Shown here one piece after another: positions 25,977-35,183 of a stretch of 64,000 nucleotides of DNA (its first letter is position 1; every line of letters begins with the position of its first letter). Source of the DNA: UKL13-3 sp040387195 (GTDB lineage Bacteria > Bacteroidota > Bacteroidia > UKL13-3). A program made the translations under genes and the position numbers. The stretch covers positions 124,001 to 188,000 of the forward strand of contig JAZKEF010000017.1 of NCBI GenBank assembly GCA_040387195.1, in the 5' to 3' direction. The notes below the pieces were generated by a model. It searched no databases, was not told the DNA's origin, and saw only the letters and a program-made list of their open reading frames with translations.

Positions 25977-26014
25977 GTGTTTTTATTGAAAGTGATTTTT
26001 AAGGTAGCATAGTC

Positions 26015-27637
26015 CTATTTCCACGCATTCGCATTCCGGATATCCGATTGTTCGGTTTTAAATTCGGAAGTGAAGTGGAACTGAATATCGGGGTAATTAT
26101 CCTGTGTCATCTTTAGTGCCCACATGCTATCCGCCAAAAACACCGGACGGCCTTCTTTGTCCTCGGCAATATTGTGGCGTTTGATGGTGTAGAATTTATC
26201 GAGTGCAGCTTTATTATCGGATGTAAACCAACAAGCTTTTTCATAGCTTAACGGGCGGAATGCACAGGATGCTCCATACTCGGCCAGCAAACGGAACTGG
26301 ATTACCTCAAACTGAAGTTCTCCTACTGTACCGATAATTTTGACATTGCCCGGTTGTTGGGTAAACAATTGCGCTACCCCTTCATCGGTTAGCTGCTGAA
26401 TCCCTTTTTCAAGCTGTTTGGTTTTCATCGGGTCCTTGTTCACCAGCTCCTTAAAAATTTCGGGAGAGAAACTCGGAATACCTTTGAAGTGAATCATTTC
26501 ACCTTCCGATAATGTATCACCGATTTTAAAGTTTCCGGTATCGTATAAACCTACTACATCACCCGGGAATGCTTCATCAACAATACTCTTCTCATTGGCC
26601 ATAAAACTGGTAGGGGAAGAGAAGCGCAATTTTTTGTCGAGGCGTGTATGCTGGTAAAACTTGTTGCGCTCGAACTTACCCGATACGATGCGGCAAAAAG
26701 CTATGCGGTCGCGGTGGTTAGGGTCGAGGTTGGCGTGGATCTTAAAAATGAAACCGCTGAAGTTTTTTTCAGTTGGTAGTACCTCACGCTCTTCGGTAAC
26801 ACGCGGACGAGGCTCGGGGGCAATCTTTACAAACGTATCCAGCAATTCCTGCACCCCAAAGTTATTGATGGCACTTCCGAAAAACACCGGAGCAAGGTAT
26901 CCTTCGAGGTATAGTTCTTCGTTGAAAGGTTCGTAAACTCCTTCAATCAGTTCCACATCTTCACGTAGTTTACTGGCAGGCTTTGCACCAATATTGGTGT
27001 CCAGTGATCCGTCATTCAGGTCCTTGATGGCAACAATATCGCTGCTTATTTTGCTCCTGTTGGGTGAGAACAATTGCAAGGTTTGATCATATAAATTGTA
27101 TACCCCCTGAAACGTTGAACCAACACCAATAGGCCAGGTCATCGGTCGGGTGTGGATGTTCAGCTCCTTTTCTATTTCTTCCAGCAAATCATAAGGGTCT
27201 TGTCCCTCGCGGTCGAGTTTGTTGATGAACACAATTACGGGGGTATTGCGCATGCGGCATACTTCCATCAGTTTGCGTGTTTGTTCCTCAACACCTTTCA
27301 CACAATCCACCACCAAAATAACACTATCAACGGCTGTTAAGGTACGGTAGGTATCTTCCGCAAAGTCCTTGTGGCCGGGAGTATCCAGAATGTTCACTTT
27401 ATATCCGTTGTATTCAAAACCCATTACGGATGTTGCCACCGAGATACCACGCTGTTTCTCAATTTCCATAAAATCGGATGTTGCCGACTTACGTACTTTG
27501 TTGCTCTTAACGGCACCGGCCGACTGAATGGCACCTCCGAAAAGAAGCAATTTCTCGGTGAGGGTGGTTTTTCCTGCATCCGGGTGACTGATAATACCAA
27601 ATGTTCTGCGCTTGCGCAATAATTCTTCCTGACTCAT
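26015..27637 (-). CDS. prfC: Peptide chain release factor 3
   Basis: RF3 is a GTPase that removes RF1/RF2 from the ribosome after peptide release. The protein has 540 residues from MSQEELLRKRRTFGI, close to the usual 529. GTPase motifs: G1 ISHPDAGKTTL, the G2 region with QRGISVATSV, G3 LDTPGHKDF, G4 INKLDRE. The downstream FSGFIFKIHANLDP and LAEYGASCAFRPL segments are typical of RF3. An in-frame ATG at 27749-27751 would add 38 residues of unrelated sequence (MIPKGFFPAYQRF...) and is rejected. Confidence 0.95.
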   Translation of the reverse strand: MSQEELLRKRRTFGIISHPDAGKTTLTEKLLLFGGAIQSAGAVKSNKVRKSATSDFMEIEKQRGISVATSVMGFEYNGYKVNILDTPGHKDFAEDTYRTLTAVDSVILVVDCVKGVEEQTRKLMEVCRMRNTPVIVFINKLDREGQDPYDLLEEIEKELNIHTRPMTWPIGVGSTFQGVYNLYDQTLQLFSPNRSKISSDIVAIKDLNDGSLDTNIGAKPASKLREDVELIEGVYEPFNEELYLEGYLAPVFFGSAINNFGVQELLDTFVKIAPEPRPRVTEEREVLPTEKNFSGFIFKIHANLDPNHRDRIAFCRIVSGKFERNKFYQHTRLDKKLRFSSPTSFMANEKSIVDEAFPGDVVGLYDTGNFKIGDTLSEGEMIHFKGIPSFSPEIFKELVNKDPMKTKQLEKGIQQLTDEGVAQLFTQQPGNVKIIGTVGELQFEVIQFRLLAEYGASCAFRPLSYEKACWFTSDNKAALDKFYTIKRHNIAEDKEGRPVFLADSMWALKMTQDNYPDIQFHFTSEFKTEQSDIRNANAWK

Positions 27638-27830
27638 ACTGGCCGCGAAGATAGGAAGAATTGCGGATTTCGGATTGGGGATTTCGGATTGAAGGAAAAT
27701 GTTTGCAGCGATGAATCGCTGATATGCTGGAAAGAACCCTTTGGGGATCAATGTTTATTAGGGGAGGATACGCTTTGGTGCCAACATAGAATAAGCAAAT
27801 CGGAAAATAGGTCTACCCGTTGACTTAGCG

Positions 27831-27848
27831 GTCCGATAACTATCGGAC
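27831..27848. repeat. Palindromic intergenic element
   Basis: GTCCGATAACTATCGGAC, preceded by TAGCG and followed by GAGGCC. It is the same element as near 20121, and a related TCCCGATAGCTATCGGGA lies near 36026. Confidence 0.6.
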
Positions 27849-27864
27849 GAGGCCAACAGCCTCC

Positions 27865-28674
27865 TCAGCGTTTTTTTAGCTTCCAGTTCACCTGGTACGG
27901 ATAGGGTTCGTATATAACATTATCCTCATTGAGGGTGTAACCTTTGTCGAAGTCAATGCGGGCTTGTTTGAAGCAGGTTTGAGCCGGCTCTGTTTCTCCG
28001 AGGCATTCGTAACATTTGCCTTTGTAATACATAGCATCCGAAAATTGGGGATACATCTCTAAAGTCTTATCGAATGTTTGGATAGCGTCCTGAAATTTGC
28101 CAAGCTCGAATTGGGCAATACCCAAATAGAACAACTCATTGGGATGTACCCACGATGCACCTTTTTCCTTTTCAACAGTTGTAACCCTGTTGTGAAGCAG
28201 TTCAAATGCTCTGGTATACTCATTCAATTGCAGGTAACAAAGCGCCATGTAAAAAGGATACGGATGATCCATGACATAACCGTTAGGGTCTTTGCGCATG
28301 GATGCTTCAAAGTCAGAAAGGGCATCGGCATAGTTTTTTACAAAAATACATTTCATGTATGCCCGGTAATCAAGCCATTTCGAATCCAGAGCAACGGCTT
28401 TATCGAGGTTTTGCATGCCTATTTCATATTTACCTCTTTTAAAGTAAGGCATACCTTTTTGCTGCCACAAGTACGCAATGGTTGAATCGGCTGCGATTCC
28501 TTCATCAATATGCCGGTCCCATTCCTTGCTGTAATAACTATATTTCCATGCACCTTTTTTAAGGTGTTTAGTTAAGATGGAATCCTGCTTTGGGGTTAGG
28601 GTTTGCTGCGCAAAAGTGTGTTGATACACCATACACAGCAAACTCCATAAACATAGGGTAGTATATTGTTTCAT
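27865..28674 (-). CDS. Secreted TPR-repeat protein
   Basis: The gene encodes 269 residues with a signal peptide (MKQYTTLCLWSLLCMVYQHT). Residues about 65-255 hold five to six TPR-like helix pairs, for example YEIGMQNLDKAVALDSKWLD, FYLGIAQFELGKFQDAIQTF and FSDAMYYKGKCYECLGETEP. It probably acts as a periplasmic scaffold. Neighbouring genes give no partner. Confidence 0.75.
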   Translation of the reverse strand: MKQYTTLCLWSLLCMVYQHTFAQQTLTPKQDSILTKHLKKGAWKYSYYSKEWDRHIDEGIAADSTIAYLWQQKGMPYFKRGKYEIGMQNLDKAVALDSKWLDYRAYMKCIFVKNYADALSDFEASMRKDPNGYVMDHPYPFYMALCYLQLNEYTRAFELLHNRVTTVEKEKGASWVHPNELFYLGIAQFELGKFQDAIQTFDKTLEMYPQFSDAMYYKGKCYECLGETEPAQTCFKQARIDFDKGYTLNEDNVIYEPYPYQVNWKLKKR

Positions 28675-28758
28675 AACCTTCCAAATTGGAAAATCGAAAC
28701 TAGTAGATAAACAGGATGCTGTGTACTAATCTTTTCTTAAAAATTATAGAAGAGAATT

Positions 28759-29379
28759 TTATTCCGGTGATTTTCCCCAGTATGATAAGAAGGCTTTCTC
28801 TTCCCATTTTCCTTTTTCCAGATGGTACAAACGTCCGCCACCAAAGGATTCGCCTTTAACTTTGTGTTGCAAGGTTACATGCAGCAAACACCACTGTTTA
28901 TCGCTGCTGAAAAGGGGCATGGAGAGGTAATAAAATTTGTCGGTTTTATATCTCAGGTTAAAACAACCCCAAAAGTCGGGATCAACTTTATCGCATGTTT
29001 CTACATCCGTATTATTGATCCAATTGATGGTTTTTATCTCTTCGGTATCAATGCCCAGTTCTGTTTTGTACCGGAGTTCTTTTTCAACGGTGGTAAAATA
29101 AATTTTCTCCTTCTCTTTGTTCCTCTGAATATAAGTGTGCAGTTCGGTAAGGTCTGTTTTACGGAAATACCTGTTACGGAAAATATTGAGTACCGGGATG
29201 TTTTGAGGATTGTACCTGTCACTCCAGTCACGGATAAAAGCCATCTGTTCTTTGCTGAGCATGTCCATGTGCGGCCCGGATTCATTAGTATGTGCAGGTT
29301 TCGGAGGAGTGGTATTACAGGCTAACAAAAAAAGCATACTCAGGAGCAGGAAGGATTTCATGGGTTTGGTTGTATTCAT
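28759..29379 (-). CDS. Putative lipoprotein of unknown function
   Basis: From the ATG at 29377-29379 the protein has 206 residues and begins MNTTKPMKSFLLLSMLFLLA with lipobox LLACN. A further in-frame ATG six codons on is an equally good start; the longest frame (from 29445) would put 22 odd residues in front. The mature region (IYFTTVEKELRYKTELGID, YLSMPLFSSDKQWCLLHVTL) looks globular, but I do not recognise a family. Confidence 0.65.
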   Translation of the reverse strand: MNTTKPMKSFLLLSMLFLLACNTTPPKPAHTNESGPHMDMLSKEQMAFIRDWSDRYNPQNIPVLNIFRNRYFRKTDLTELHTYIQRNKEKEKIYFTTVEKELRYKTELGIDTEEIKTINWINNTDVETCDKVDPDFWGCFNLRYKTDKFYYLSMPLFSSDKQWCLLHVTLQHKVKGESFGGGRLYHLEKGKWEEKAFLSYWGKSPE

Positions 29380-29466
29380 TTGTGAAATATAAAAAAGGTC
29401 GGGTATTTCGCCACAGATTATCACAGAATAATTTTCTGAATCCATCCGGGTTAAAGCTAAAAGCTA

Positions 29467-29495
29467 ACATTTATCCAGCCAACGGCAGGAGCCAA
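29467..29495. repeat. 29-bp dispersed REP-like repeat
   Basis: Begins ACATTTATCC and contains CCAGCCAACGGCAGG, which can form CCnGCC-AAC-GGCnGG hairpins. It is identical at 13986-14014 and 32172-32200, and nearly so at 14305-14333. It is preceded here by GCTAAAAGCT, as at 32161. Confidence 0.8.
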
Positions 29496-29555
29496 GGCAA
29501 CATGTCTTCACAACATATCAATTTGTTTCTGTACTTTCGGACAAAATAACACACC

Positions 29556-30482
29556 ATGATAGCTAGCATCATAATACCACTGATTATCCTTATTGTAATC
29601 GGACTTTCGCTTGTAACCGTTCAACAGGGCACCGTTTCGGTGATTACCATGTTTGGTAAATACCGCAGGATATTGTATCCGGGTTTGAGTATGAAAATAC
29701 CGTTTCTCGAAGTTGTATTTAAACGCATCTCCATTCAAAACCGTTCTATTGAGTTGGATTTTCAGGCCATCACACAGGATCAGGCCAATGTTTATTTTAA
29801 AGCGATGTTGTTGTATTCGGTGGTAGATAATAAAGAAGAAACACTCAAAAACGTGGCCTTCAAGTTTATGAACGACCGCGATTTTATGACAGCACTCATC
29901 CGTACCATCGAAGGTTCCATTCGTGGATTTGTGGCAACGAAGAAGCAGTCAGAGATCTTATTGTTGCGCAAGGAGATAGTTGAATCTGTAAAGGAAAGTA
30001 TTGACCAGGGACTCGAATCATGGGGATACCACTTAATTGATCTGCAGTTGAACGATATTACGTTTGATGAAGCCATTACCAAGTCGATGGCACAAGTGGT
30101 GGCATCATCCAACTTAAAAGCTGCAGCCGAAAATGAAGGCCAGGCATTGTTAATCACCAAAACCAAAGCAGCCGAAGCAGAAGGTAACGCCATCAAGATT
30201 TCTGCTGAAGCGGAAAAAATTGCAGCACAGTTACGTGGTCAGGGAGTAGCACTCTTCCGCAAAGAGGTTGCAATCGGTATGAGTGAGGCAGCACGGGAAA
30301 TGCATTCGGCCGATCTGGATGCTTCTTTTTTATTGTTCAGCATGTGGACCGAAGCAGTTAAGAACTTTGCTTCAGATGGAAAAGGAAATGTGATTTTTCT
30401 GGATGGTTCGCCTGATGGAATGAACAGCACCCTCAAACAAATGATGGCGATGAATGCCAAAGACATGGCTCCTAAAAAATAA
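29556..30482 (+). CDS. SPFH/band-7 membrane protein (stomatin/QmcA-like)
   Basis: The gene encodes 308 residues. One N-terminal membrane helix (MIASIIIPLIILIVIGLSLV) is followed by the SPFH domain with VQQGTVSVITMFGKYRRIL...PGLSMKIPF and DQANVYFKAMLLYSVVD. An Ala/Glu-rich coiled coil near 190-240 (KAAAENEGQALLITKTKAAE) drives oligomerisation. Such proteins organise membrane microdomains and regulate proteases. No NfeD or protease gene is adjacent, so it is a stand-alone member. Confidence 0.9.
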   Translation: MIASIIIPLIILIVIGLSLVTVQQGTVSVITMFGKYRRILYPGLSMKIPFLEVVFKRISIQNRSIELDFQAITQDQANVYFKAMLLYSVVDNKEETLKNVAFKFMNDRDFMTALIRTIEGSIRGFVATKKQSEILLLRKEIVESVKESIDQGLESWGYHLIDLQLNDITFDEAITKSMAQVVASSNLKAAAENEGQALLITKTKAAEAEGNAIKISAEAEKIAAQLRGQGVALFRKEVAIGMSEAAREMHSADLDASFLLFSMWTEAVKNFASDGKGNVIFLDGSPDGMNSTLKQMMAMNAKDMAPKK

Positions 30483-30503
30483 CGCAACCGGATTTAAAAA
30501 TAG

Positions 30504-30551
30504 AACAGCCCGTTGGATATGCATTGGAAGATGCAGGTCTGGCGGGCTGTT
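30504..30551 (+). terminator. Probable terminator after the SPFH gene
   Basis: A perfect 9-bp stem AACAGCCCG / CGGGCTGTT encloses about 30 nt with an inner GCAT/ATGC pairing. It starts 22 bp after the SPFH stop codon. The T content after the stem is only moderate. Confidence 0.45.
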
Positions 30552-30613
30552 TGCTTGTACATGATTCTTGTTTTGTTTTGCTTTTAACGGGTTAATCCTG
30601 TGCTTTAATGACG

Positions 30614-30621
30614 TATATTTG
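30614..30621 (+). promoter_or_regulatory. -7 element of the helicase gene at 30645
   Basis: TATATTTG fits TAnnTTTG and lies 23 bp before the start codon. The -33 position holds TTA rather than TTG. Confidence 0.4.
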
Positions 30622-30644
30622 CGCCCTTATACGCACGGCATACC

Positions 30645-31958
30645 ATGAATCATTCTTCCATTCTTTCCAATTTTAACATCACCGAGCTCAACGAAATGCA
30701 GAAAGCAACGTTGGATGCCGTTGCCAAACCCAATGATGTGGTGCTGGTTTCGCCAACGGGTTCGGGTAAAACCCTCGCGTTTTTATTGCCGGTGTTAGCA
30801 TTGCTGCAACCCGAAGTAACAGGAGTACAGGTATTGATCCTGGTGCCTTCCCGCGAATTGGCCATCCAGATTGAAAAGGTGTTTAAACAAATGGGAACAG
30901 CCTATAAGATTAATTCCTGTTATGGCGGACATTCGGTGCGCATCGAAGAAAACAACCTGCAACAGGCTCCTGCAGTCCTGGTAGGAACACCTGGCCGCGT
31001 TACACACCACATCGGTACTGAAGTATTAAAGCTTGATCACACCCATACACTGATATTGGATGAATTTGATAAATCGCTGGAGTTCGGGTTTAAGGATGAC
31101 ATGGAATATATTATCCAGCAATGTTCCAACCTGCAAAAAAGAGTGCTCACATCAGCTACCACACTTTCTGATATTCCACGGTTTGTTGGGTTGAAACAAC
31201 CTGTTGCACTCAATTACACAACCAAACACGAAGAGCTCAAATCATCGCTGGTATTGAAAACTGTTACGGTTGAAGGTGATGATAAGCTGGAAGCATTGTT
31301 ATTGTTGTTGGGTAAAATCAACGCCAAACAAGCTATTGTGTTTTGCAACCATAGAGAGGCTGTAAACCGTATTTCGGAACAGCTGGAATTATTGAAAGTA
31401 GCACATGGATTTTACCACGGAGGTCTGGAGCAGATTGACAGGGAGAAAACGCTCATCAAGTTCAGAAACGGAAGTGCCACCATTTTGGTAACAACCGATC
31501 TGGCAGCACGCGGACTGGACATTCCGGAAGTGGATGCTGTGATTCATTACCAGTTACCTGCAACGGAAGATGTGATGATTCACCGTAACGGACGCACCGC
31601 GCGTATGAATGCACAAGGAACAGCCTATTTTTTATTGGATAAGGAAGATTATATGCCGGAGTTTGTACCGGGTACTCCACAGGCAGAGTCATTACCCAAA
31701 AAAATGCAATCACTCAAAGCCAGTGAATGGCAAACATTATATATATCGGCCGGGAAAAAGGATAAAGTGAACAAGATGGATATTGTGGGTATGCTGTTGC
31801 AAAAAGGGCAATTGCAAAAGGATGAACTGGGCAAGATTGATGTACTCGACAAATCAGCATACGCAGCTGTTAAGTCAGCTAAAATCAATAAAACATTGCA
31901 GCTCATCCAATCCGAAAAAATCAAGAATAAGAAAGTGAAAATTGAGATTGCATCTTAA
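30645..31958 (+). CDS. DEAD-box-like RNA helicase with DEFD motif II
   Basis: The gene encodes 437 residues. Helicase core motifs in order: Q-like NEMQKATL, I SPTGSGKTLAF, Ia PSRELAIQ, Ib GTPGR, II LDEFDKSLE, III SATT, IV IVFCNHREA, V TTDLAARGLDIPEVD, VI HRNGRTAR. Motif II reads DEFD instead of DEAD. The last 100 residues are basic with a Lys-rich tail (KIKNKKVKIEIAS) and may bind RNA. It probably works in ribosome or RNA remodelling. A second, canonical DEAD-box gene is 0.8 kb downstream. Confidence 0.85.
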   Translation: MNHSSILSNFNITELNEMQKATLDAVAKPNDVVLVSPTGSGKTLAFLLPVLALLQPEVTGVQVLILVPSRELAIQIEKVFKQMGTAYKINSCYGGHSVRIEENNLQQAPAVLVGTPGRVTHHIGTEVLKLDHTHTLILDEFDKSLEFGFKDDMEYIIQQCSNLQKRVLTSATTLSDIPRFVGLKQPVALNYTTKHEELKSSLVLKTVTVEGDDKLEALLLLLGKINAKQAIVFCNHREAVNRISEQLELLKVAHGFYHGGLEQIDREKTLIKFRNGSATILVTTDLAARGLDIPEVDAVIHYQLPATEDVMIHRNGRTARMNAQGTAYFLLDKEDYMPEFVPGTPQAESLPKKMQSLKASEWQTLYISAGKKDKVNKMDIVGMLLQKGQLQKDELGKIDVLDKSAYAAVKSAKINKTLQLIQSEKIKNKKVKIEIAS

Positions 31959-32171
31959 GTCGGCTTTTAACAATTAGCGATGACAAAAGAAGGTTTATAC
32001 AAAGTGCACGGAGAAGCACAAAGAAAATGCGAAAGAAAAAATAAACATATAACAATAATTTTGTGAGCTCTGTGCTTCTTTGATTTCTCTTTGTATGAAA
32101 ATAGCGCAAGAGACTTCATACAAAGTACAAGAAGAATAACAAAAATAAAATAAGCCGACAGCTAAAAGCGA

Positions 32172-32200
32172 ACATTTATCCAGCCAACGGCAGGAGCCAA
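32172..32200. repeat. 29-bp dispersed REP-like repeat
   Basis: Identical copy of 29467-29495 and 13986-14014, with the same GCTAAAAGC lead-in. The rest of the spacer 31959-32223 holds an imperfect inverted repeat (GAGAAGCACAAAG near 32011 and CTCTGTGCTTCTTTG near 32068). Confidence 0.8.
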
Positions 32201-32223
32201 TAGCCAAGGAATGAATAAAAAAC

Positions 32224-32679
32224 ATGAAACGTATAGCAGATTCAAGAAAACTATTTGGTGTAACGAAAGATGCAACCCTGGCCGAACTTAAGGTCATTTA
32301 CAGGAATTTGGTTAAAGAATGGCATCCCGATAAATACAGGGAAACAGATACCTTGCGCGAAGAAGCCGAACAAAAAAGTCAGGATATCATCCATGCCTAT
32401 CATTTTCTGGTGAGCATCTCTCCCGAAACACATGCATTAAATGCTGAACGGTATGCCGAAACCACCACGGAGTGTATGATGGAAGATTTTAACTGGAAAG
32501 GACATACCCTCAAAATTACCTTTCTGGATGGAAGCACATATGAATATTTAGGTGTGCCGCATTCGTTGTATACCAAACTTATCAATTCCAATACACAGGC
32601 CAGGTTTGTAAGAAGGCATATTGTGGGTGGAAACTTCACCTACCGCAATATCAGCAAAAACGCAGCAGTTAAGCTATAG
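32224..32679 (+). CDS. J-domain protein with KTSC domain
   Basis: The gene encodes 151 residues. Residues 1-70 are a J domain with the HPD triad in KEWHPDKYRET, which activates Hsp70 ATPase. Residues about 90-151 match the KTSC domain, seen in VHKTSC-type small proteins: LKITFLDGSTYEYLGVPHSL...RRHIVGGNFTYRNI. KTSC is found fused to or near RNA-related proteins, and here the gene stands between two RNA helicase genes, so a chaperone role in RNP handling is possible (inference). Confidence 0.85.
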   Translation: MKRIADSRKLFGVTKDATLAELKVIYRNLVKEWHPDKYRETDTLREEAEQKSQDIIHAYHFLVSISPETHALNAERYAETTTECMMEDFNWKGHTLKITFLDGSTYEYLGVPHSLYTKLINSNTQARFVRRHIVGGNFTYRNISKNAAVKL

Positions 32680-32689
32680 GATTGCGGGA

Positions 32690-32734
32690 CAGGGTGCCTG
32701 AGCTTCACGAAGTGAAATGGCCGAAGGCGCCCTG
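32690..32734. repeat. REP-like hairpin element
   Basis: CAGGGTGCCT / AGGCGCCCTG arms with an inner TTCACGAAGTGAA hairpin. A relative with the same CTGAGCT...GAAGGC order lies near 15955-15994. Confidence 0.6.
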
Positions 32735-32791
32735 GGAAAGTAGGCAAACAGCATACACAATTAACAGATAGCATAATTAACACATTACCCA

Positions 32792-33934
32792 ATGCCATTT
32801 ACAAAACTAGGTTTACATTCATCGCTCCTGCCAGTATTGGAACAGCAAGGTTATACGCAACCTACACCTATTCAGCAACAGGCTATTCCTGCTATTTTAA
32901 GCAAGAAAGATGTGCTGGGTATTGCACAAACAGGTTCCGGTAAAACGGTGAGTTATGTATTGCCAGTGCTGATGAATATGCAGGGTAGTAAGGTAAAAAA
33001 CCGTCATATACATACACTGGTATTGGTGCCTACTCGTGAATTGGCGGTGCAGGTGAATGAAGTGTTTCAGCAGTTTTGCAACGTGTTGCCGCAACGCATT
33101 CAGGCGATGGCAGTATATGGTGGTGTCTCCATTAACCCACAGATGATGCAGTTGCAGGGGACTGAGGTATTGGTAGCCACACCGGGAAGGTTGTTGGAGC
33201 TTATCGAAAACAAAGCCATACACCTTTCCGAAATTGAAACACTGGTATTGGACGAAGCGGATAAAATGTTGAACCTGGGATTTAGGGATGAGATGGAACA
33301 ATTGTTCAGACTTATGCCTAAGGTGCGTCAGAACCTCTTGTTTTCGGCTACCATGCACGAAGGAGTGGAGGGTATTGTGAAACAACTCCTGCACAAACCC
33401 ATTGTGGTGAGTATTGAAAACAGTTTTAATACCGATACAGACTTGATAGTGCAGCGGGCCTATTCGGTGATACCTGAGAAAAAGGGTCCGTTGTTGCGAC
33501 ACCTTATTCAACAGGAAAATATGCAACATGTATTGGTATTCACCTCATCCGTATACCAGGCCGATAATGTTGCCGATAAGCTGCGCAAAAATAAAATAGA
33601 CGCTGTTTCCATTCATAGTAAAAAAAGCCAGGGAGCTCGCACCGAAGCATTGAGGGACTTTAAGTCGGGTAAGCTGCGCGTATTGGTGGCAACCGATTTG
33701 CTTGCACGCGGAATAGATATTCAGTTTTTACCTTTCGTTATCAATTACGAATTGCCCCGTTCGCCCAAAGATTATATCCACCGCATCGGTCGCACCGGCC
33801 GTGCCGAAAATCCCGGAGTGGCTATTTCACTCATCGCTCCAGATGAAGAACACCATTTCACCATCATCCAACAGAAGATGAAAAAAGTAGTGGAAGTGCT
33901 GGACGGAGAGGTAGAATTGTTTGCTAAAAAATAA
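32792..33934 (+). CDS. DEAD-box RNA helicase, RhlE-like
   Basis: The gene encodes 380 residues. All motifs are canonical: Q LEQQGYTQPTPIQQQAIP, I AQTGSGKTVSY, Ia PTRELAVQ, GG as YGGVSINPQ, Ib TPGRLLEL, II LDEADKMLNLG, III SATM, IV VLVFTSS, V TDLLARGIDI, VI HRIGRTGRAE. It stops just after the core with no long basic tail, shorter than typical RhlE. It probably acts in ribosome assembly or RNA decay. Confidence 0.9.
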   Translation: MPFTKLGLHSSLLPVLEQQGYTQPTPIQQQAIPAILSKKDVLGIAQTGSGKTVSYVLPVLMNMQGSKVKNRHIHTLVLVPTRELAVQVNEVFQQFCNVLPQRIQAMAVYGGVSINPQMMQLQGTEVLVATPGRLLELIENKAIHLSEIETLVLDEADKMLNLGFRDEMEQLFRLMPKVRQNLLFSATMHEGVEGIVKQLLHKPIVVSIENSFNTDTDLIVQRAYSVIPEKKGPLLRHLIQQENMQHVLVFTSSVYQADNVADKLRKNKIDAVSIHSKKSQGARTEALRDFKSGKLRVLVATDLLARGIDIQFLPFVINYELPRSPKDYIHRIGRTGRAENPGVAISLIAPDEEHHFTIIQQKMKKVVEVLDGEVELFAKK

Positions 33935-34201
33935 CCATACCATACGCCCGACTGTAAAGCAGTTGAATATCTCCGGAAACGAGACCGCGAAAAAGATCCG
34001 TTACTTGAATTCCGGGCAATGAATCGGCAATCCGCACCGTAAAAACAGGTAGTAAGCCTCAGGTTTTGATAATAAGCTACAACTATTTAATGCTTTGATT
34101 TTGAATGGGGTCGTTTTGTTTCACCCTCAATTCACCCTCCTTTTTTTGACCCTGATGCAGCCAAAGGGTGTCTTACGGTCGAACCAAATCAATTCATTAT
34201 T

Positions 34202-35152
34202 ATGAAAAAACTATTATTCATGTTAGCAGCAACATCCGTTGCTTCGTTCTGTTTTGCCCAATCCTATACTTTCAAAGCGGATGTTATGCCGTACGAAGAG
34301 ATCACCGACCGGTCGATGGAGGATACCACGCTGGACAACTATTATCAGTTTCAATCAACCTTACCGGTGAAGATTTTTGGAAAACGCGTGGACGTAAATT
34401 TCACCGCAGGAACAAGTGCAGCTTATCTGATAGCGGGCAACGACAGTTTCAGTTATGCCATGGATCCACTGGTAAGCACCTGGTTTCAAAAGATTCCGGC
34501 TAAAAGCAGGTTGAATATCACAACTGTAGCAACCGCCTCCGATACGCAGCTGGTGGTGCAATGGAAGGATATGGGTTTTTACGGGCATCCCGGTACTGAG
34601 TATATCAATTGCCAGGTACGCATCTCCAAAGTTACAGGTATGATCATCTTTCATTATGGAAAGTCAACTTATGTACGCATGGCAAATGACAGTGCCTTTT
34701 CCGATCCGCAATATACCGGCCCTGAAATATTGCTGGTAAAGTTAAACCCGGACTTTACCAAAGTGATAGAGTTTAATACCGTTGCCGGTGATCCGGCTGC
34801 TCCGTATTTCACCACTCAGTTTAAACGTATGACCGGATTGCCAATCGAGAACCAGCGGTTTGTATTTACACCCAAAACTCCGGTATCAGTTGCAAAGGTA
34901 AGCGAGACAGATAGAATGATGCGGGTATATCCAAACCCTACAAATGGTCAATCCATTACCATTGAGGCGCCCGAAATACTTAAAAGCATTACGGTTAAAA
35001 ATATGCTAGGTCAAATCTTGCATTTAGGAGCATCAGGGCTGGGAACAAAACAGGCAGAAGTAACCCTTGGTAACACCATACAACCTTTGTTGCTGGAAAT
35101 TACACTTGCTAATGGTGAAACTATTGTACGTAAAATTACAACGGGTAACTGA
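34202..35152 (+). CDS. Secreted protein with T9SS type A sorting domain
   Basis: The gene encodes 316 residues. It has a signal peptide (MKKLLFMLAATSVASFCFAQ). Residues 20-225 form a single beta-rich domain that I do not recognise (for example FWKTF-free region KIFGKRVDVNFTAGTSAAYL, VQWKDMGFYGHPGTEYINCQ). The C-terminal 75 residues (MRVYPNPTNGQSITIEAPEI...ETIVRKITTGN) are a type A sorting domain, so the protein should leave by T9SS and be anchored or released. It is followed by a LuxR-type gene 31 bp downstream. Confidence 0.8.
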   Translation: MKKLLFMLAATSVASFCFAQSYTFKADVMPYEEITDRSMEDTTLDNYYQFQSTLPVKIFGKRVDVNFTAGTSAAYLIAGNDSFSYAMDPLVSTWFQKIPAKSRLNITTVATASDTQLVVQWKDMGFYGHPGTEYINCQVRISKVTGMIIFHYGKSTYVRMANDSAFSDPQYTGPEILLVKLNPDFTKVIEFNTVAGDPAAPYFTTQFKRMTGLPIENQRFVFTPKTPVSVAKVSETDRMMRVYPNPTNGQSITIEAPEILKSITVKNMLGQILHLGASGLGTKQAEVTLGNTIQPLLLEITLANGETIVRKITTGN

Positions 35153-35183
35153 TTACCCTAAACTGTTTGCACCACAACAGGCA

